Assembly: GCF_001022965.1 (NCBI RefSeq)
Contig: NZ_LECZ01000019.1
Coordinates: forward strand, 32,309 to 96,308
Length of the DNA: 64,000 nt
Source of the DNA: Enterobacter genomosp. O
GTDB lineage: Bacteria; Pseudomonadota; Gammaproteobacteria; Enterobacterales; Enterobacteriaceae
Reading direction: 5' to 3'
In this document: positions 9,976-19,969 of the stretch, in pieces
Layout of the letters: each line of letters starts with the position of its first letter
Numbering within the stretch: position 1 is the first letter of the stretch
Notes under the pieces: generated by a model
Seen by the model: only the letters and a program-made list of their open reading frames with translations
What the model was told of the DNA's origin: nothing
Databases searched by the model: none
Translations under genes and position numbers: made by a program

Positions 9976-11280
9976 CTACAAACGACCTAAAACGCTAAAC
10001 CACAAATAATCCAGCGGCAGCAGCACCAGATACGTTGCAATCGCCAGCGCCAGACAGAGTACCATCCCCGCCTTTGCAGGCACCTTCCCTAAGCCCATCG
10101 CTACGACAATCGGTGACGCCTGATACGGCAGCAGCGGCGTGGAATAGCCCAGCACCTGAATCATGATCACCGACAGCAACGGGAAGCCGGTCGCATCCGA
10201 AAAACTCTGTGCCAGAGTGGTATACAGCGCCGGAACGCCGTTGGCGGTCATAATGAAGTTGAGCGCTGTGGTTATACCGGTAAGCGCCAGGAAACTGGTG
10301 AACGGTCTGCCTGCATCCAGCGGCATAATGCGGAGCAACGCCTCACCCACCGCCGCTCCGATACCGGTTTGCGTCACAACAGTCGCCAGCCCAAGAATAC
10401 CTGCAACATAGATACAGGTACGCATATTTACCCCCGCAGAAAACTCCTCTCCGGTAATGAACCCAATGCGCGGCAGCATAACGATGACCGATGCCGCCAG
10501 CCCCGTCCACGCGGGCCCTATGCCGTGCCAGCTCTCCGTCACCCACATCCCCAGCACGACCGCCAGCAGCCAGGCAAGACGCTTTTCATCCCGCCCCATG
10601 GGTTCAGACGGTGCCAGATCCTTCGGCGGTTTCGGGCTACCGGGAAAAAGCCAGCAGATCAGGCCGATCAGGATCAGGCCTTTAAGAATACCGAGTACAG
10701 GCGTGTGCAGCAGCAGATACGGGACATAGTTCAGATGAATGCCGTACGAGCCTTCTGCCGCACCGCTCATCACCAGGTTAGGTACGTTAGCAGGCAGGAT
10801 GGTGGCAGAAAGCTGGAAGGTGCCAAACCCAACGGCCAGCGCAAGTCCGAACCAGGCGCGGGAGCCGTCGGCGATACCGGCGCGTTTTGCCATCGCCGCA
10901 ACAATCGGCATCAGCAGCGCAATACGTCCCATATTCGACGGCATCACAAACGCCAGGGCGTAGCTCAGCAGCACCACGCTCGCCACCATCAATATCCAGG
11001 AGTCGGTGAGCTTTGCGGACAACGCCCGGGCGGCCCTGTCCGCCAGTCCGGTTTTACGTATCGCCACGCCGAGCACAAAGCCGCTGAAGACCAGCCAGAA
11101 GGCCGACGAGGCAAAACCGCCGAAGACCGTCTCCGGCGGGGCAATTTTCGCGGTCATCGCCGCCGTGAAGAACAGCAGCGCGGTGATAAATTCCGGCAAT
11201 AGCGACGTCGCCCACAGCACGATGGTGACGCCAACGATCAGTGAGGGCAGCAGCAGAGGATACGTTAACCAGAGCGACAT
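9976..11280 (-). CDS. SLC13/DASS-type anion permease
   Basis: 434-residue, very hydrophobic protein with about 11-12 membrane spans and the general pattern of the divalent-anion/sodium symporter group (segments TALLFFTAAMTAKIAPPETVFGGFASSAFWLVFSGFVLGVAI and the late NFIMTANGVPALYTTLAQ half). Family members carry dicarboxylates, tricarboxylates or sulfate; the substrate here cannot be told. The neighbour sbp binds sulfate but is a separate operon, so linkage is only suggestive. In E. coli tpiA and cdh are adjacent, so this gene is an insertion relative to that order. Confidence 0.75.
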   Translation of the reverse strand: MSLWLTYPLLLPSLIVGVTIVLWATSLLPEFITALLFFTAAMTAKIAPPETVFGGFASSAFWLVFSGFVLGVAIRKTGLADRAARALSAKLTDSWILMVASVVLLSYALAFVMPSNMGRIALLMPIVAAMAKRAGIADGSRAWFGLALAVGFGTFQLSATILPANVPNLVMSGAAEGSYGIHLNYVPYLLLHTPVLGILKGLILIGLICWLFPGSPKPPKDLAPSEPMGRDEKRLAWLLAVVLGMWVTESWHGIGPAWTGLAASVIVMLPRIGFITGEEFSAGVNMRTCIYVAGILGLATVVTQTGIGAAVGEALLRIMPLDAGRPFTSFLALTGITTALNFIMTANGVPALYTTLAQSFSDATGFPLLSVIMIQVLGYSTPLLPYQASPIVVAMGLGKVPAKAGMVLCLALAIATYLVLLPLDYLWFSVLGRL

Positions 11281-11353
11281 ACCTGTCTCCTGTAGAATTT
11301 TTCAGCAAGTCTACGGCGACAGGCAGGACGAGTAAACGCTATTTATAGTGGGG

Positions 11354-12097
11354 TCACTTCAGGATATCGCATTGATGATCCTGTAATTCCTCAGCCGACG
11401 CGCGGTTCAGCATCAGCAGGTTGCGCTCGGTCGCCAACAACACAAACGAGCCGTCCGACTGCTGCGCCATCGCCAGCGCGAAACGCCCCATGTGGTCGCG
11501 CGCTTCCGGCAGCTCTTCTGCCAGCATCATAAACGGGCTGCGCTGGACCAGTTCATTCTCCGTCACCCGACGAGCAAGATACTCATGTCCTTCCAGCCCG
11601 CCCGGGAACGGTAGCCACTGGGTGGTGATTTCTCCCTGAGCCGCATTGAGCTTCTCGCGCACGTCCGGGCGCAGGCAGGAGATATGAATATGAAAATGGT
11701 TTTGCGTACGGCCCGTCGGGGAGTTGATCGTCAGCGAAATGGCGCTGTCAGGGACCTCGGAGCCACGCTTCAACGTCATAAAGCTTCGCGACTGCCAGGC
11801 CAGCCAGAAATAGTTCGGCGTATGTGATTCGGTCAACAGCGGGCTTTCGGTGCCGTTGATGCGGTAGGTTGGCATCAGCAGATACTGCAGCGGCCCGTTG
11901 CGGTCTTTAAACACCACGTAGCCTGCATCCGTTTTCACCTGCGCACACGGCGCCGGGTTACGGTTCTGGATTTGATTCGGCACACACTGGTCGAGAACGA
12001 TATGGCGCAACGCATTCGGATTACCCGCCTTCATCCAGTACGCGCCGCCAGCGGCAAGGGCGATGACAATCAGGATCAATACGATAATTTTTTTCAC
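11354..12097 (-). CDS. cdh: CDP-diacylglycerol pyrophosphatase
   Basis: Membrane-anchored enzyme cleaving CDP-diacylglycerol to CMP and phosphatidate. 247 residues from a GTG start at 12097, preceded by AGGGA; this gives [21 protein letters not shown], a single N-terminal anchor. The HIT-like catalytic run NHFHIHISC (about residues 146-154) is intact. The region [13 protein letters not shown] and [19 protein letters not shown] also match the E. coli protein. Lies downstream of sbp but behind a terminator. Confidence 0.93.
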   Translation of the reverse strand: MKKIIVLILIVIALAAGGAYWMKAGNPNALRHIVLDQCVPNQIQNRNPAPCAQVKTDAGYVVFKDRNGPLQYLLMPTYRINGTESPLLTESHTPNYFWLAWQSRSFMTLKRGSEVPDSAISLTINSPTGRTQNHFHIHISCLRPDVREKLNAAQGEITTQWLPFPGGLEGHEYLARRVTENELVQRSPFMMLAEELPEARDHMGRFALAMAQQSDGSFVLLATERNLLMLNRASAEELQDHQCDILK

Positions 12098-12150
12098 AAC
12101 GCGTTCCCTGTTTTCAATAGAGGCAAAAGAGTAACGCAAAATGATGACCA

Positions 12151-12186
12151 AATAAAAAACCCGGCGGATTTCTCACGCCGGGTTAC
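12151..12186 (-). terminator. Terminator after sbp
   Basis: On the minus strand AACCCGGCG pairs with CGCCGGGTT around TGAGAAATC, followed by TTTTTTATT. Ends sbp before cdh. Confidence 0.85.
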
Positions 12187-12204
12187 CGTGTCATTGGCTA
12201 ATGG

Positions 12205-13194
12205 TTAGCGCTGGCTAATCTGGTCGAAAGTGCCGCCGTTAGAGAAGTGCTCTTTCTGCGCTTTCGTCCAGCCGCCGAACTCGTCATCAATGGTGAAGAG
12301 CTTCAGTTTAGGGAAGACGCTTTCGTATTTCTTCGCAACTGCCGGATCGCGTGGGCGATAGAAGTTCTTCGCCGCAATTTCCTGGCCTTCTGGCGAGTAG
12401 AGATACTTCAGGTACGCTTCAGCTACCGCTTTGGTGTCTTTCTTCTCAACCACTTTATCGACTACAGAGACGGTCGGCTCAGCCAGAATCGATTCGCTTG
12501 GGGTGACGATCTCAAACTTGTCTTTACCCAGCTCGTTGGTGGCCAGCAGGGCTTCGTTTTCCCATGCGATCAGCACGTCGCCAATCCCGCGTTCGACGAA
12601 GGTGTTGGTGGCGCCACGCGCGCCGGAGTCCAGCACCTCAACGTTTTTATACAGCGCTTTCACGAATTCCTGCGCTTTGGCCTGGTCGCCATTGTTGTGA
12701 TGCAGCGCGTAGCCCCACGCGCCCAGGTAGTTCCAGCGAGCGCCGCCCGAGCTTTTCGGGTTAGGCGTGATGACTGACACGCCTGGTTTAATCAGGTCAT
12801 TCCAGTCATGGATCTGTTTCGGGTTGCCTTTACGCACCAGGAAAACGATGGTCGAGGTGTATGGCGCGGAGTTATCCGGCAGGCGTTTGATCCAGTTTTT
12901 GTCGATGCGGCCACGCTCGGCGATAGCGTCAACATCGTAGGCCAGCGCCAGGGTTACCACGTCGGCTTCAATACCGTTGATGACGGAGGTCGCCTGCTTG
13001 CCAGAACCACCGTGAGACTGGCGAACCACGACATTGTCGCCGGTTTCCTGCTTCCAGTGTGCCGCAAACGCTTTGTTGTATTGCTCGTACAGTTCACGCG
13101 TCGGGTCGTATGACACGTTCAGTAACTGGATGTCCTTAGCCAGAACGCTGGTCGATGCCAGCAATAATGTAAAACCCACGCCCCATTTATTCAT
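12205..13194 (-). CDS. sbp: Periplasmic sulfate-binding protein Sbp
   Basis: Substrate-binding protein that delivers sulfate to the CysTWA ABC importer, which is encoded elsewhere. 329 residues. Signal peptide [19 protein letters not shown]. Then the family start [21 protein letters not shown] and the sulfate pocket segment [25 protein letters not shown]. Also IAENGRIDKN-type region, [19 protein letters not shown]. Stand-alone gene, as in E. coli, between pfkA and cdh. Expected to be under CysB; no site identified. Confidence 0.97.
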   Translation of the reverse strand: MNKWGVGFTLLLASTSVLAKDIQLLNVSYDPTRELYEQYNKAFAAHWKQETGDNVVVRQSHGGSGKQATSVINGIEADVVTLALAYDVDAIAERGRIDKNWIKRLPDNSAPYTSTIVFLVRKGNPKQIHDWNDLIKPGVSVITPNPKSSGGARWNYLGAWGYALHHNNGDQAKAQEFVKALYKNVEVLDSGARGATNTFVERGIGDVLIAWENEALLATNELGKDKFEIVTPSESILAEPTVSVVDKVVEKKDTKAVAEAYLKYLYSPEGQEIAAKNFYRPRDPAVAKKYESVFPKLKLFTIDDEFGGWTKAQKEHFSNGGTFDQISQR

Positions 13195-13316
13195 CGCCCA
13201 GCTCTCTTATGTAGTGTTTTGATGAATGCAGCGTGCCAGAAAGCGAATCGAGGATTAAAGAATAAAAAAAGATTGGCTATAACGTAGTGGAATAAACGAG
13301 TGGAGGAGTGGCCTGA

Positions 13317-13352
13317 TGCCCTCACCCCAGCCCTCTCCCACGGGAGAGGGAG
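13317..13352. repeat. CCCTCTCCCC-type repeat upstream of sbp
   Basis: TGCCCTCACCCCAGCCCTC followed by TCCCACGGGAGAGGGAGCAAA; same family as the repeats in the glp and rha operons. Located between pfkA's terminator and sbp. Confidence 0.7.
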
Positions 13353-13357
13353 CAAAC

Positions 13358-13388
13358 ATAAAAAAACGGTAACCCAGAGGTTACCGTT
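13358..13388 (-). terminator. Terminator after pfkA
   Basis: ACGGTAACC (13366-13374) pairs with GGTTACCGT (13379-13387); minus-strand reading ends in TTTTTTTA. Confidence 0.85.
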
Positions 13389-13416
13389 TTGCATTTACGC
13401 TTACGCTGGATGCCGA

Positions 13417-14379
13417 TCAGTACAGTTTTTTCGCGCAGTCCAGCCAGTCACCTTTAAACGGACGCTTCATGTTTTCAATGGCGTCGATGATGTCATGGTG
13501 AACCAGTTTTTCGTTTTGAATACCGACGCAGCGGCCACCGTGGCCCTGCAGCAGCAGATCGATAGCGTACGCGCCCATACGGGATGCCAGGATACGGTCA
13601 TAAGGGCCAGGGGAACCGCCACGCTGGATGTGACCCAGAACGGTTGCGCGGGTTTCGCGCTTGGTTTCCGCTTCGATGTACTTCGCCAGTTCGTCAACGT
13701 CACAGATGTGCTCGGTGATAGCCACGATCGCGTGTTTTTTACCTTTCGCGATGCCCGCTTTGATTTCAGCCACCAGATCTTCACGGCTAAATTCGACTTC
13801 TGGCACGACGATAAACTCACAGCCGCCAGCAATAGCTGCCGCCAGAGTCAGGTCACCGCAGTAACGGCCCATCACTTCAACGATGGAGATACGCTGGTGA
13901 GAAGACGAGGTATCACGCAGACGGTCAATCGCTTCAACAACGGTACCCAGTGCAGTAAAGAAGCCGATCGTGTAGTCAGTGCCTTTGATGTCGTTGTCGA
14001 TAGTGCCTGGCAGGCCGATGCACGGGAAGCCCATTTCGGTCAGACGTTTTGCACCCATATAGGAGCCATCACCACCGATAACCACCAGAGCATCCAGGCC
14101 GCGTTTTTTCATGTTTTCGATAGCCACTTCACGAACGTGTTCATCACGGAATTCCGGGAAGCGCGCAGAACCGAGGAAAGTACCGCCACGGTTGATCATG
14201 TCAGACACGCTGTAGCGGTCTAGCTGAACCATACGATCTTCATACAGGCCCAGATAACCGTCATAAACGCCAAAAACTTCCAGGCCTTCCGTCAGCGCTG
14301 CACGGACAACACCACGGATTGCCGCGTTCATGCCCGGCGCATCACCGCCGCTTGTCAACACACCGATTTTCTTAATCAT
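13417..14379 (-). CDS. pfkA: 6-phosphofructokinase I
   Basis: ATP-dependent phosphorylation of fructose-6-phosphate, the committed step of glycolysis; allosterically activated by ADP and inhibited by PEP in the E. coli enzyme. 320 residues. ATP site [14 protein letters not shown] (about 5-18) and GGDGSYMG (about 102-109), catalytic [11 protein letters not shown] (about 125-135) and the ERGGSP-like [14 protein letters not shown] segment are intact. The ATG at 14379 is preceded by AGAGGTAG. Highly expressed codon pattern. Confidence 0.99.
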   Translation of the reverse strand: MIKKIGVLTSGGDAPGMNAAIRGVVRAALTEGLEVFGVYDGYLGLYEDRMVQLDRYSVSDMINRGGTFLGSARFPEFRDEHVREVAIENMKKRGLDALVVIGGDGSYMGAKRLTEMGFPCIGLPGTIDNDIKGTDYTIGFFTALGTVVEAIDRLRDTSSSHQRISIVEVMGRYCGDLTLAAAIAGGCEFIVVPEVEFSREDLVAEIKAGIAKGKKHAIVAITEHICDVDELAKYIEAETKRETRATVLGHIQRGGSPGPYDRILASRMGAYAIDLLLQGHGGRCVGIQNEKLVHHDIIDAIENMKRPFKGDWLDCAKKLY

Positions 14380-14553
14380 GACTACCTCTGAACTTAGGAA
14401 TGCAAAATTGAAATCTGTTGCCGGAAGAAATTTATCGACCAACGAATACTGCAAATAGTATATCAATCCCTTCCAGCTGAATTGATTCAGGTCAGACCAA
14501 ATGGCGGTAATTTATACACAAAATGCTGGCCTGGCTCACTTTTTTACAACGAA

Positions 14554-15447
14554 TTACGAAAGCCCAACATGTCCGGGTACAACCGAGCAGGGATCCTGGT
14601 GAATGATGACGTCTGAACCAGGAAAACGCTGCAAAATCGCCTGCTCGACCTGCTCAGCAATAACGTGAGCCTGAACCAGTGGCAGGTTGTCTTCCATTTC
14701 AATATGAATCTGAATAAAGCGGGTCGGCCCTGACTGCCGCGTTCGAAGATCGTGTGCACCGCTGACGCCGGGCCAGGAGGTCACGATAGAAAAAATTTCA
14801 TTGCGTTCCGAGTCCGGGAGGGCGCGGTCAAGCAGTGATTGCACCGCTTCGTACCCCATCCTCAGGGCGCTATACAAAATATAGATACCGATCCCTAACG
14901 CAAACAACGCATCGGCCCGATGCCAGCCATACCAGGCCAGACCGAGCGCAATAAGAATAGCCCCATTCATCATAACATCAGATTGATAATGAAGCATATC
15001 CGCCCGTACAGCCTGACTTTGCGTTTTGCGAACAACCCAGCGCTGGAACGTTACCAGAACAAGTGTGCATATAAGTGCAACGATGGTCACAATCACGCCC
15101 ACGCCGGGATCCTTCATCGGTGTCGGCGAGACGAGATGCTGAATGCCGGTTAAAAACAGGAACAGCGCAGAACCGGAAATGAACATACTTTGCGCCAGCG
15201 CGGCCAGCGACTCCGCTTTGCCGTGCCCAAACGTGTGCTCTTCATCAGCCGGCTGCAGCGAGTAACGCACCACCAGCAGGTTGGTCAACGAGGCGGCAAT
15301 GTCCACCAGCGAGTCCACCAGCGCCGCCAGAATACTGACCGAGCCGGTATACCACCATGCGAAAACCTTGATGACCAGCAAGCACGACGCCATTATCGTC
15401 GCGGCCATCGCGGCCCGGCTTACCAGTCTTCCATAGGATTGATTCAT
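14554..15447 (-). CDS. fieF: FieF, cation-diffusion-facilitator metal exporter
   Basis: Inner-membrane proton antiporter for Zn2+/Fe2+ (YiiP), 297 residues against 300 in E. coli. Six membrane spans followed by a cytoplasmic metal-binding domain. The tetrahedral site residues are visible as [10 protein letters not shown] (span 2) and HYQSDVMMN (span 5); the cytoplasmic part has [22 protein letters not shown]. Start ATG 15447 gives [17 protein letters not shown]. Stands between pfkA and cpxP, the E. coli order. Confidence 0.97.
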   Translation of the reverse strand: MNQSYGRLVSRAAMAATIMASCLLVIKVFAWWYTGSVSILAALVDSLVDIAASLTNLLVVRYSLQPADEEHTFGHGKAESLAALAQSMFISGSALFLFLTGIQHLVSPTPMKDPGVGVIVTIVALICTLVLVTFQRWVVRKTQSQAVRADMLHYQSDVMMNGAILIALGLAWYGWHRADALFALGIGIYILYSALRMGYEAVQSLLDRALPDSERNEIFSIVTSWPGVSGAHDLRTRQSGPTRFIQIHIEMEDNLPLVQAHVIAEQVEQAILQRFPGSDVIIHQDPCSVVPGHVGLS

Positions 15448-15536
15448 AAACGCTCCTGTCATGTCATGCCGCTAGTATAACGGAAGCATGGGGAGTCTTA
15501 GGATGAATAAACGGTTAACAAATCAGAATGCGGGGC

Positions 15537-15594
15537 AAAAAAAACCCCCACATCATGTGGGGGAAGACAGGGATGGTGTCTATGGCAAGGAAAA
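15537..15594 (-). ncRNA. cpxQ: CpxQ sRNA from the cpxP 3' UTR
   Basis: Starts on the minus strand with TTTTCCTTGCCATAGACACC, continues through CATCCCTGTC and ends in a stem CCCCCACAT/ATGTGGGGG plus an eight-T tail. This is the sequence I remember for CpxQ of Salmonella and E. coli, an Hfq-dependent sRNA cut by RNase E from cpxP mRNA that represses inner-membrane protein mRNAs. It begins just after the cpxP stop codon and also serves as that gene's terminator. Confidence 0.9.
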
Positions 15595-15600
15595 CAGGGT

Positions 15601-16107
15601 TTACTGGTTACTACGGGTACTGCTATTGCTACTGAAAAACGTCGTTTCTGAGCTTCGCTGCATCCGTGCAACCTCACGCAGCTGGTCCATTCGCTGCTGA
15701 TGTTTGGTATTCAAAACCGCTTGCTGCTCGGGCGTTAGCAGGTGGAACATCTGGTTGCGGACCTTCGCCATCTCTACCTGGCGAGCAATCTGTTCCTGTG
15801 CCATTTTTTCGGCCTGAGCGCGAACTGCGCTTTCGTCAAAATTTTCTGCGGTGACAAGGCGATGCATTGTCTCCATTTCGCTAACATTAACAGGGGGCTG
15901 CTCATGTCTTGCCCTCTGCATCAGATCTCGCATCTGTTGACGCTGATGTTCGGTTAAACTTATGCCGTCAAACATATGGCTTTGGCTACTGTGCTGCGTT
16001 GTGTCCTCTTTTGAGGAACCGTTATCGCTGATGATAGCTACAGCAGCCTGGCTAAACGCACTGAACGCCAGCGTTGAGGCCATGACGGCAGCGGTAACTT
16101 TGCGCAT
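15601..16107 (-). CDS. cpxP: CpxP, periplasmic inhibitor of CpxA
   Basis: 168-residue periplasmic adaptor that restrains the CpxA sensor and helps deliver misfolded pilins to DegP (known for E. coli). Signal peptide [21 protein letters not shown]; then the two LTxxQ-type motifs, [14 protein letters not shown] and LTPEQQAVL, that define the CpxP/Spy fold. The ATG at 16107 has GGGAGC upstream; a GTG directly before it is less likely. Divergent from cpxRA with a CpxR box between. Confidence 0.96.
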   Translation of the reverse strand: MRKVTAAVMASTLAFSAFSQAAVAIISDNGSSKEDTTQHSSQSHMFDGISLTEHQRQQMRDLMQRARHEQPPVNVSEMETMHRLVTAENFDESAVRAQAEKMAQEQIARQVEMAKVRNQMFHLLTPEQQAVLNTKHQQRMDQLREVARMQRSSETTFFSSNSSTRSNQ

Positions 16108-16187
16108 CACTTGCTCCCAAAATCTTTCGTGTCGCGATTCAACGAGAGACAGTCTACGATTCAGGCTGCAAACATGCGTCAGGGGGT

Positions 16188-16202
16188 GTAAAACAACGTA
16201 AA
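16188..16202. promoter_or_regulatory. CpxR box between cpxP and cpxR
   Basis: GTAAA-ACAAC-GTAAA is a perfect copy of the GTAAA-N5-GTAAA CpxR recognition element. It lies in the divergent cpxP/cpxRA promoter region and explains autoregulation of both units. Confidence 0.9.
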
Positions 16203-16257
16203 GTCATGGATTAGACAGCCTTGATGTCGTAATTTCTGCCTCGGAGGTATTTAAACA

Positions 16258-16956
16258 ATGAATAAAATCCTGTTAGTTGATGATGACCGAGAGCTCACAT
16301 CCCTTTTAAAGGAGTTGCTCGACATGGAAGGTTTCAACGTTCTGGTTGCCCATGATGGCGAGCAGGCGCTGAGTCTCCTTGACGACAGCATCGATTTACT
16401 TTTGCTCGACGTGATGATGCCAAAGAAGAACGGTATCGATACGTTGAAAGAGCTTCGCCAGACACACCAGACTCCCGTTATCATGCTGACCGCACGCGGC
16501 AGCGAACTTGATCGCGTACTCGGCCTTGAGCTGGGCGCGGATGACTATTTACCCAAGCCGTTTAACGACCGTGAACTGGTTGCCCGTATTCGCGCTATCC
16601 TGCGACGTTCCCACTGGAGCGAGCAGCAGCAAAATACCGATAACAGCTCACCCACCCTTGAAGTCGACTCCCTGAGCCTGAATCCGGGCCGCCAGGAAGC
16701 GAGCTTCGATGGCCAGACGCTGGAACTCACCGGCACGGAGTTCACCCTGCTTTATCTGCTGGCGCAGCATCTCGGCCAGGTGGTATCGCGTGAACATTTA
16801 AGTCAGGAAGTGCTGGGCAAACGTCTCACCCCGTTTGACCGCGCCATCGACATGCACATCTCTAACCTGCGCCGTAAGCTGCCGGAACGTAAAGACGGTC
16901 ACCCATGGTTTAAAACCCTGCGTGGTCGCGGTTATCTGATGGTTTCCGCTTCATGA
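16258..16956 (+). CDS. cpxR: CpxR, envelope-stress response regulator
   Basis: OmpR-family response regulator of 232 residues. Receiver domain 1-118 with acidic pocket DDD (8-10), phospho-acceptor Asp51 (DLLLLDVMMPKKNG), Thr and Lys (KPF) switch residues; winged-helix DNA-binding domain about 130-230 with LTGTEFTLLYLLAQH and DMHISNLRRKL. Controls periplasmic folding factors such as dsbA, also in this window. The stop overlaps the start of cpxA (ATGA). Confidence 0.98.
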   Translation: MNKILLVDDDRELTSLLKELLDMEGFNVLVAHDGEQALSLLDDSIDLLLLDVMMPKKNGIDTLKELRQTHQTPVIMLTARGSELDRVLGLELGADDYLPKPFNDRELVARIRAILRRSHWSEQQQNTDNSSPTLEVDSLSLNPGRQEASFDGQTLELTGTEFTLLYLLAQHLGQVVSREHLSQEVLGKRLTPFDRAIDMHISNLRRKLPERKDGHPWFKTLRGRGYLMVSAS

Positions 16957-18326
16957 TAGGAAGCTTAACCGCCCGCATCTTCGCCATCTTCTGGCTGACG
17001 CTGGCACTGGTTTTAATGCTCGTACTGATGTTGCCAAAACTCGACTCACGCCAGATGACGGAGCTTCTCGACAGCGAGCAACGTCAGGGCGTGATGATCG
17101 AGCAGCACGTGGAAGCCGAGCTGGCAAACGATCCGCCGAACGATTTGATGTGGTGGCGCAGGCTGTTTCGCGCTATCGACAAGTGGGCGCCGCCCGGGCA
17201 ACGTCTTTTGCTGGTCACCAGCGAAGGCCGCGTGATTGGGGCCGATCGCAACGAGATGCAGATCATCCGCAACTTCATTGGCCAGGCGGATAACGCCGAT
17301 CACCCCCAGAAGAAGAAATATGGCCGCGTAGAGATGGTGGGGCCTTTCTCCGTCAGGGACGGGGAGGATAATTATCAGCTCTACCTGATCCGCCCGGCGA
17401 GCAACTCCCAGTCTGATTTTATTAACCTGCTGTTTGACCGTCCGCTTCTGCTGCTGATTGTTACCATGCTGGTCAGCTCGCCGCTGCTGTTATGGCTGGC
17501 GTGGAGCCTGGCAAAACCGGCGCGTAAGCTGAAAAATGCCGCCGATGAGGTGGCTCAGGGTAACTTGCGACAGCATCCTGAACTGGAAGCAGGGCCGCAG
17601 GAGTTCCTTGCCGCCGGAACCAGTTTTAACCAGATGGTGAGCGCGCTCGATCGCATGATGACGGCACAGCAGCGCCTGCTGTCGGATATCTCGCACGAGC
17701 TGCGCACCCCGCTCACGCGCTTACAGCTCGGCACCGCCCTGCTGCGTCGCCGCAGCGGTGAGAGCAAGGAGCTGGAGCGTATTGAAACGGAAGCTCACCG
17801 CCTGGACAGCATGATCAACGACCTGCTCGTTATGTCGCGCAATCAGCAGAAAAACGCGCTGGTCAGCGAAACGGTGAAAGCCAATCATCTGTGGCATGAA
17901 GTGCTGGATAACGCAGCGTTCGAAGCGGAACAGATGGGCAAATCGTTCACCGTCAACTTCCCGCCGGGGCCATGGCCGCTGTACGGTAACCCCAACACGC
18001 TGGAAAGCGCGCTGGAGAATATCGTGCGTAACGCCCTGCGCTACTCGCATACGAAGATTGAAGTGGCGTTTTCGGTGGATAAAGACGGGATTACGGTCAT
18101 TGTCGATGACGACGGTCCTGGCGTGAGCCCGGAAGATCGCGAGCAGATTTTCCGTCCGTTCTACCGCACCGACGAGGCGCGCGACCGCGAGTCTGGCGGT
18201 ACGGGGCTGGGGCTGGCGATTGTTGAAACCGCCATGCAGCAGCACCGCGGCTGGGTCAAAGCCGACGACAGCCCGCTGGGCGGTTTGCGGTTAACGCTAT
18301 GGCTGCCGCTGTATAAGCGTTCGTAG
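16953..18326 (+). CDS. cpxA: CpxA, envelope-stress sensor histidine kinase
   Basis: 457-residue inner-membrane sensor kinase/phosphatase for CpxR. Span 1 at about residues 7-28, periplasmic sensor domain about 29-163, span 2 about 164-187, then HAMP, the dimerisation/phosphotransfer helix with His248 in SDISHELRTPLTRL, and the ATPase domain with N box ENIVRNALRYS, G1 VDDDGPGV, F box IFRPFYR and G2 GGTGLGLAIV. Full length, no defect seen. Confidence 0.98.
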   Translation: MIGSLTARIFAIFWLTLALVLMLVLMLPKLDSRQMTELLDSEQRQGVMIEQHVEAELANDPPNDLMWWRRLFRAIDKWAPPGQRLLLVTSEGRVIGADRNEMQIIRNFIGQADNADHPQKKKYGRVEMVGPFSVRDGEDNYQLYLIRPASNSQSDFINLLFDRPLLLLIVTMLVSSPLLLWLAWSLAKPARKLKNAADEVAQGNLRQHPELEAGPQEFLAAGTSFNQMVSALDRMMTAQQRLLSDISHELRTPLTRLQLGTALLRRRSGESKELERIETEAHRLDSMINDLLVMSRNQQKNALVSETVKANHLWHEVLDNAAFEAEQMGKSFTVNFPPGPWPLYGNPNTLESALENIVRNALRYSHTKIEVAFSVDKDGITVIVDDDGPGVSPEDREQIFRPFYRTDEARDRESGGTGLGLAIVETAMQQHRGWVKADDSPLGGLRLTLWLPLYKRS

Positions 18327-18344
18327 TTTCCCTCTGGCATTGTT

Positions 18345-18435
18345 TTGTAGGCCCGGTAAGCGCAGCGCCACCGGGCAATAACAGGCGCAGAGGCAAAAAT
18401 GCCGGGTGGCGGCTTCGCCTTACCCGGCCTACTCT
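18345..18435. repeat. BIME: two inverted REP-like units after cpxA
   Basis: A first unit (TGTAGGCCCGGTAAGCGCAG...GCCACCGGGCA) and a second in the other orientation (TGCCGGGTGGCGGCTTCGCC...TTACCCGGCCTAC) lie between the convergent cpxA and yiiM genes, the usual place for such elements. Confidence 0.85.
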
Positions 18436-18444
18436 CTACGGGGA

Positions 18445-19119
18445 CTATTTTCCCCACAATCTCCGCGAATTATCCTCGATTTTGCTGCTTAAGCGCCGCT
18501 TCTGCATCGTTCGCGTCCAGCTAGTGGATAAACCTGCCGCCGACAGCAGGCGGTGATATTGCTCGTCGTCGAACGGCATATGCCAGGCAATCGCGCAGGC
18601 CTCATACACGGAGACATCGCTCAGGCGCGACGCCAGCACCAGCGGTGCATCCGCAGATACCTGCCCTGCCAGCACCACACGGTACAGCCAGCCTGTTTTA
18701 CCCGCGCTTTGCAGTTGGGCTGACATATCCTGAATGCCGAAATGGTAGTTGAGCTTGAAGCACGGGGAGCGCGGCTGCGTCACCTGAATCAGGGCATCGC
18801 CCCAGCGGTAGATATCGCCAATAAACACGTTCTTTTCGGTCAGCCCTTCGGTGGAGAGGTTCTCGCCAAACGCGGGGGCGACGAAGAGATCCGCCTGCTC
18901 GGGGAACTCGGTTCTCCAGTGCTGATAGTGTTCGCGCGGGTAGTGGCACAGCGCGCGCTCCGGCCCGCCGTGGATTTTCTTTTCGGCCTGCTCGTCGCCG
19001 GCAAGCCCGAGGTCGGTTAGCGTCAGCTCACCGTCGACCTGAATTTTGGCGATGGCGCTCGGGCGGCTGCCGTCGTATTCCCTTACCTTGCCTGTAAATA
19101 CATTCACCGGATAATGCAT
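18445..19119 (-). CDS. yiiM: MOSC-domain protein YiiM
   Basis: 224-residue MOSC-domain protein. The MOSC core with the conserved Cys that holds the molybdenum cofactor is TQPRSPCFKLNYHFGI; upstream GDEQAEKKIHGGPERALCHYPREHY is the typical N-terminal half. The E. coli homologue detoxifies N-hydroxylated base analogues such as 6-N-hydroxylaminopurine with YcbX; I infer the same role. Start ATG 19119 (AGGAGC upstream) gives MHYPVNVFTG. Lies between cpxA and sodA as in E. coli. Confidence 0.93.
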   Translation of the reverse strand: MHYPVNVFTGKVREYDGSRPSAIAKIQVDGELTLTDLGLAGDEQAEKKIHGGPERALCHYPREHYQHWRTEFPEQADLFVAPAFGENLSTEGLTEKNVFIGDIYRWGDALIQVTQPRSPCFKLNYHFGIQDMSAQLQSAGKTGWLYRVVLAGQVSADAPLVLASRLSDVSVYEACAIAWHMPFDDEQYHRLLSAAGLSTSWTRTMQKRRLSSKIEDNSRRLWGK

Positions 19120-19189
19120 CGCTGCTCCTTTCTGCAGATACAAAAAAAGCGAGTCATCAGACTCGCTTCTCACAGGCGTCAATGCAACC

Positions 19190-19810
19190 TTATTTTTTAG
19201 CGGCGAAACGCGCTGCTGCTTCGTCCCAGTTCACCACGTCCCAGAAGGCTTTGATGTAGTCCGGGCGACGGTTCTGGAACTTCAGGTAGTAAGCGTGTTC
19301 CCACACGTCCAGACCCAGGATTGGGAAACCGGATGCGCCAGAGATCGCTTCACCCATCAGCGGGGAGTCCTGGTTAGCGGTAGAAACAACCGCCAGTTTG
19401 TCACCTTTCAGTACCAGCCACGCCCAGCCAGAGCCGAAACGGGTTGCAGCGGCTTTTTCAAATTCCGCTTTGAAGTTGTCAACGGAACCGAAGTCGCGCT
19501 CGATAGCCGCTTTCAGGTCGCCCTGCAGGGTGGTACCGGTTTTCAGGCCTTTCCAGAACAGGCTGTGGTTAGCGTGACCGCCAGCGTTGTTGCGCAGAAC
19601 GGTTTTCTTGTCCGCTGGCAGCTGGTCCAGTTTGGTGATCAGCTCTTCAGCAGACAGGTTAGCGAACTCTGGCAGGCTTTCCAGCGCGGCGTTCGCGTTG
19701 TTTACATAGGTCTGGTGGTGTTTAGTGTGATGGATTTCCATCGTCTGCTTGTCGAAATGCGGTTCCAGTGCGTCGTAGGCATACGGCAGGGATGGCAGTG
19801 TATAACTCAT
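19190..19810 (-). CDS. sodA: Manganese superoxide dismutase
   Basis: Cytoplasmic Mn-SOD, 206 residues. Metal ligands appear in [13 protein letters not shown] (His), NHSLFWKGL (His), and DVWEHAYY (Asp and His), with [10 protein letters not shown] and the C-terminal [10 protein letters not shown] characteristic of the Mn/Fe family; Gly-Gly at GGH and the QDSPLM run fit the Mn type. Start [15 protein letters not shown] at 19810. A Fur-type box lies upstream, as expected for sodA. Confidence 0.98.
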   Translation of the reverse strand: MSYTLPSLPYAYDALEPHFDKQTMEIHHTKHHQTYVNNANAALESLPEFANLSAEELITKLDQLPADKKTVLRNNAGGHANHSLFWKGLKTGTTLQGDLKAAIERDFGSVDNFKAEFEKAAATRFGSGWAWLVLKGDKLAVVSTANQDSPLMGEAISGASGFPILGLDVWEHAYYLKFQNRRPDYIKAFWDVVNWDEAAARFAAKK

Positions 19811-19885
19811 AATCCTCTCCATTATTGTCGGGCGGCACAGCTGTTAATGCCGCGTAAGCAGTTGGTTCATTATAGTTAATTAAAT

Positions 19886-19904
19886 GATATTGAAAATGAT
19901 TATC
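19886..19904. promoter_or_regulatory. Fur box upstream of sodA
   Basis: GATATTGAAAATGATTATC matches 16 of 19 positions of the classical Fur consensus, about 76 bases before the sodA start. Repression of sodA by Fur is established in E. coli. Confidence 0.75.
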
Positions 19905-19953
19905 AATGCCGTAGTTTTTATAAGGTTATTCGGGTTTTGCCTAAACACAAAAT

Positions 19954-19969
19954 TGTGAGTCTGCTCACC
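19954..19969. promoter_or_regulatory. Probable CRP site upstream of rhaT
   Basis: TGTGA-GTCTGC-TCACC matches 9 of 10 consensus bases and lies about 130 bases before rhaT, which is CRP- and RhaS-dependent in E. coli. Confidence 0.7.

Noticed and set aside
10369..11202. 277-residue frame antisense to the anion permease
   Set aside because: Arg/His/Gln-rich shadow of a hydrophobic protein; no family features.
13300..14223. 307-residue frame antisense to pfkA
   Set aside because: Covers pfkA, its terminator and a repeat; composition shows a shadow frame.
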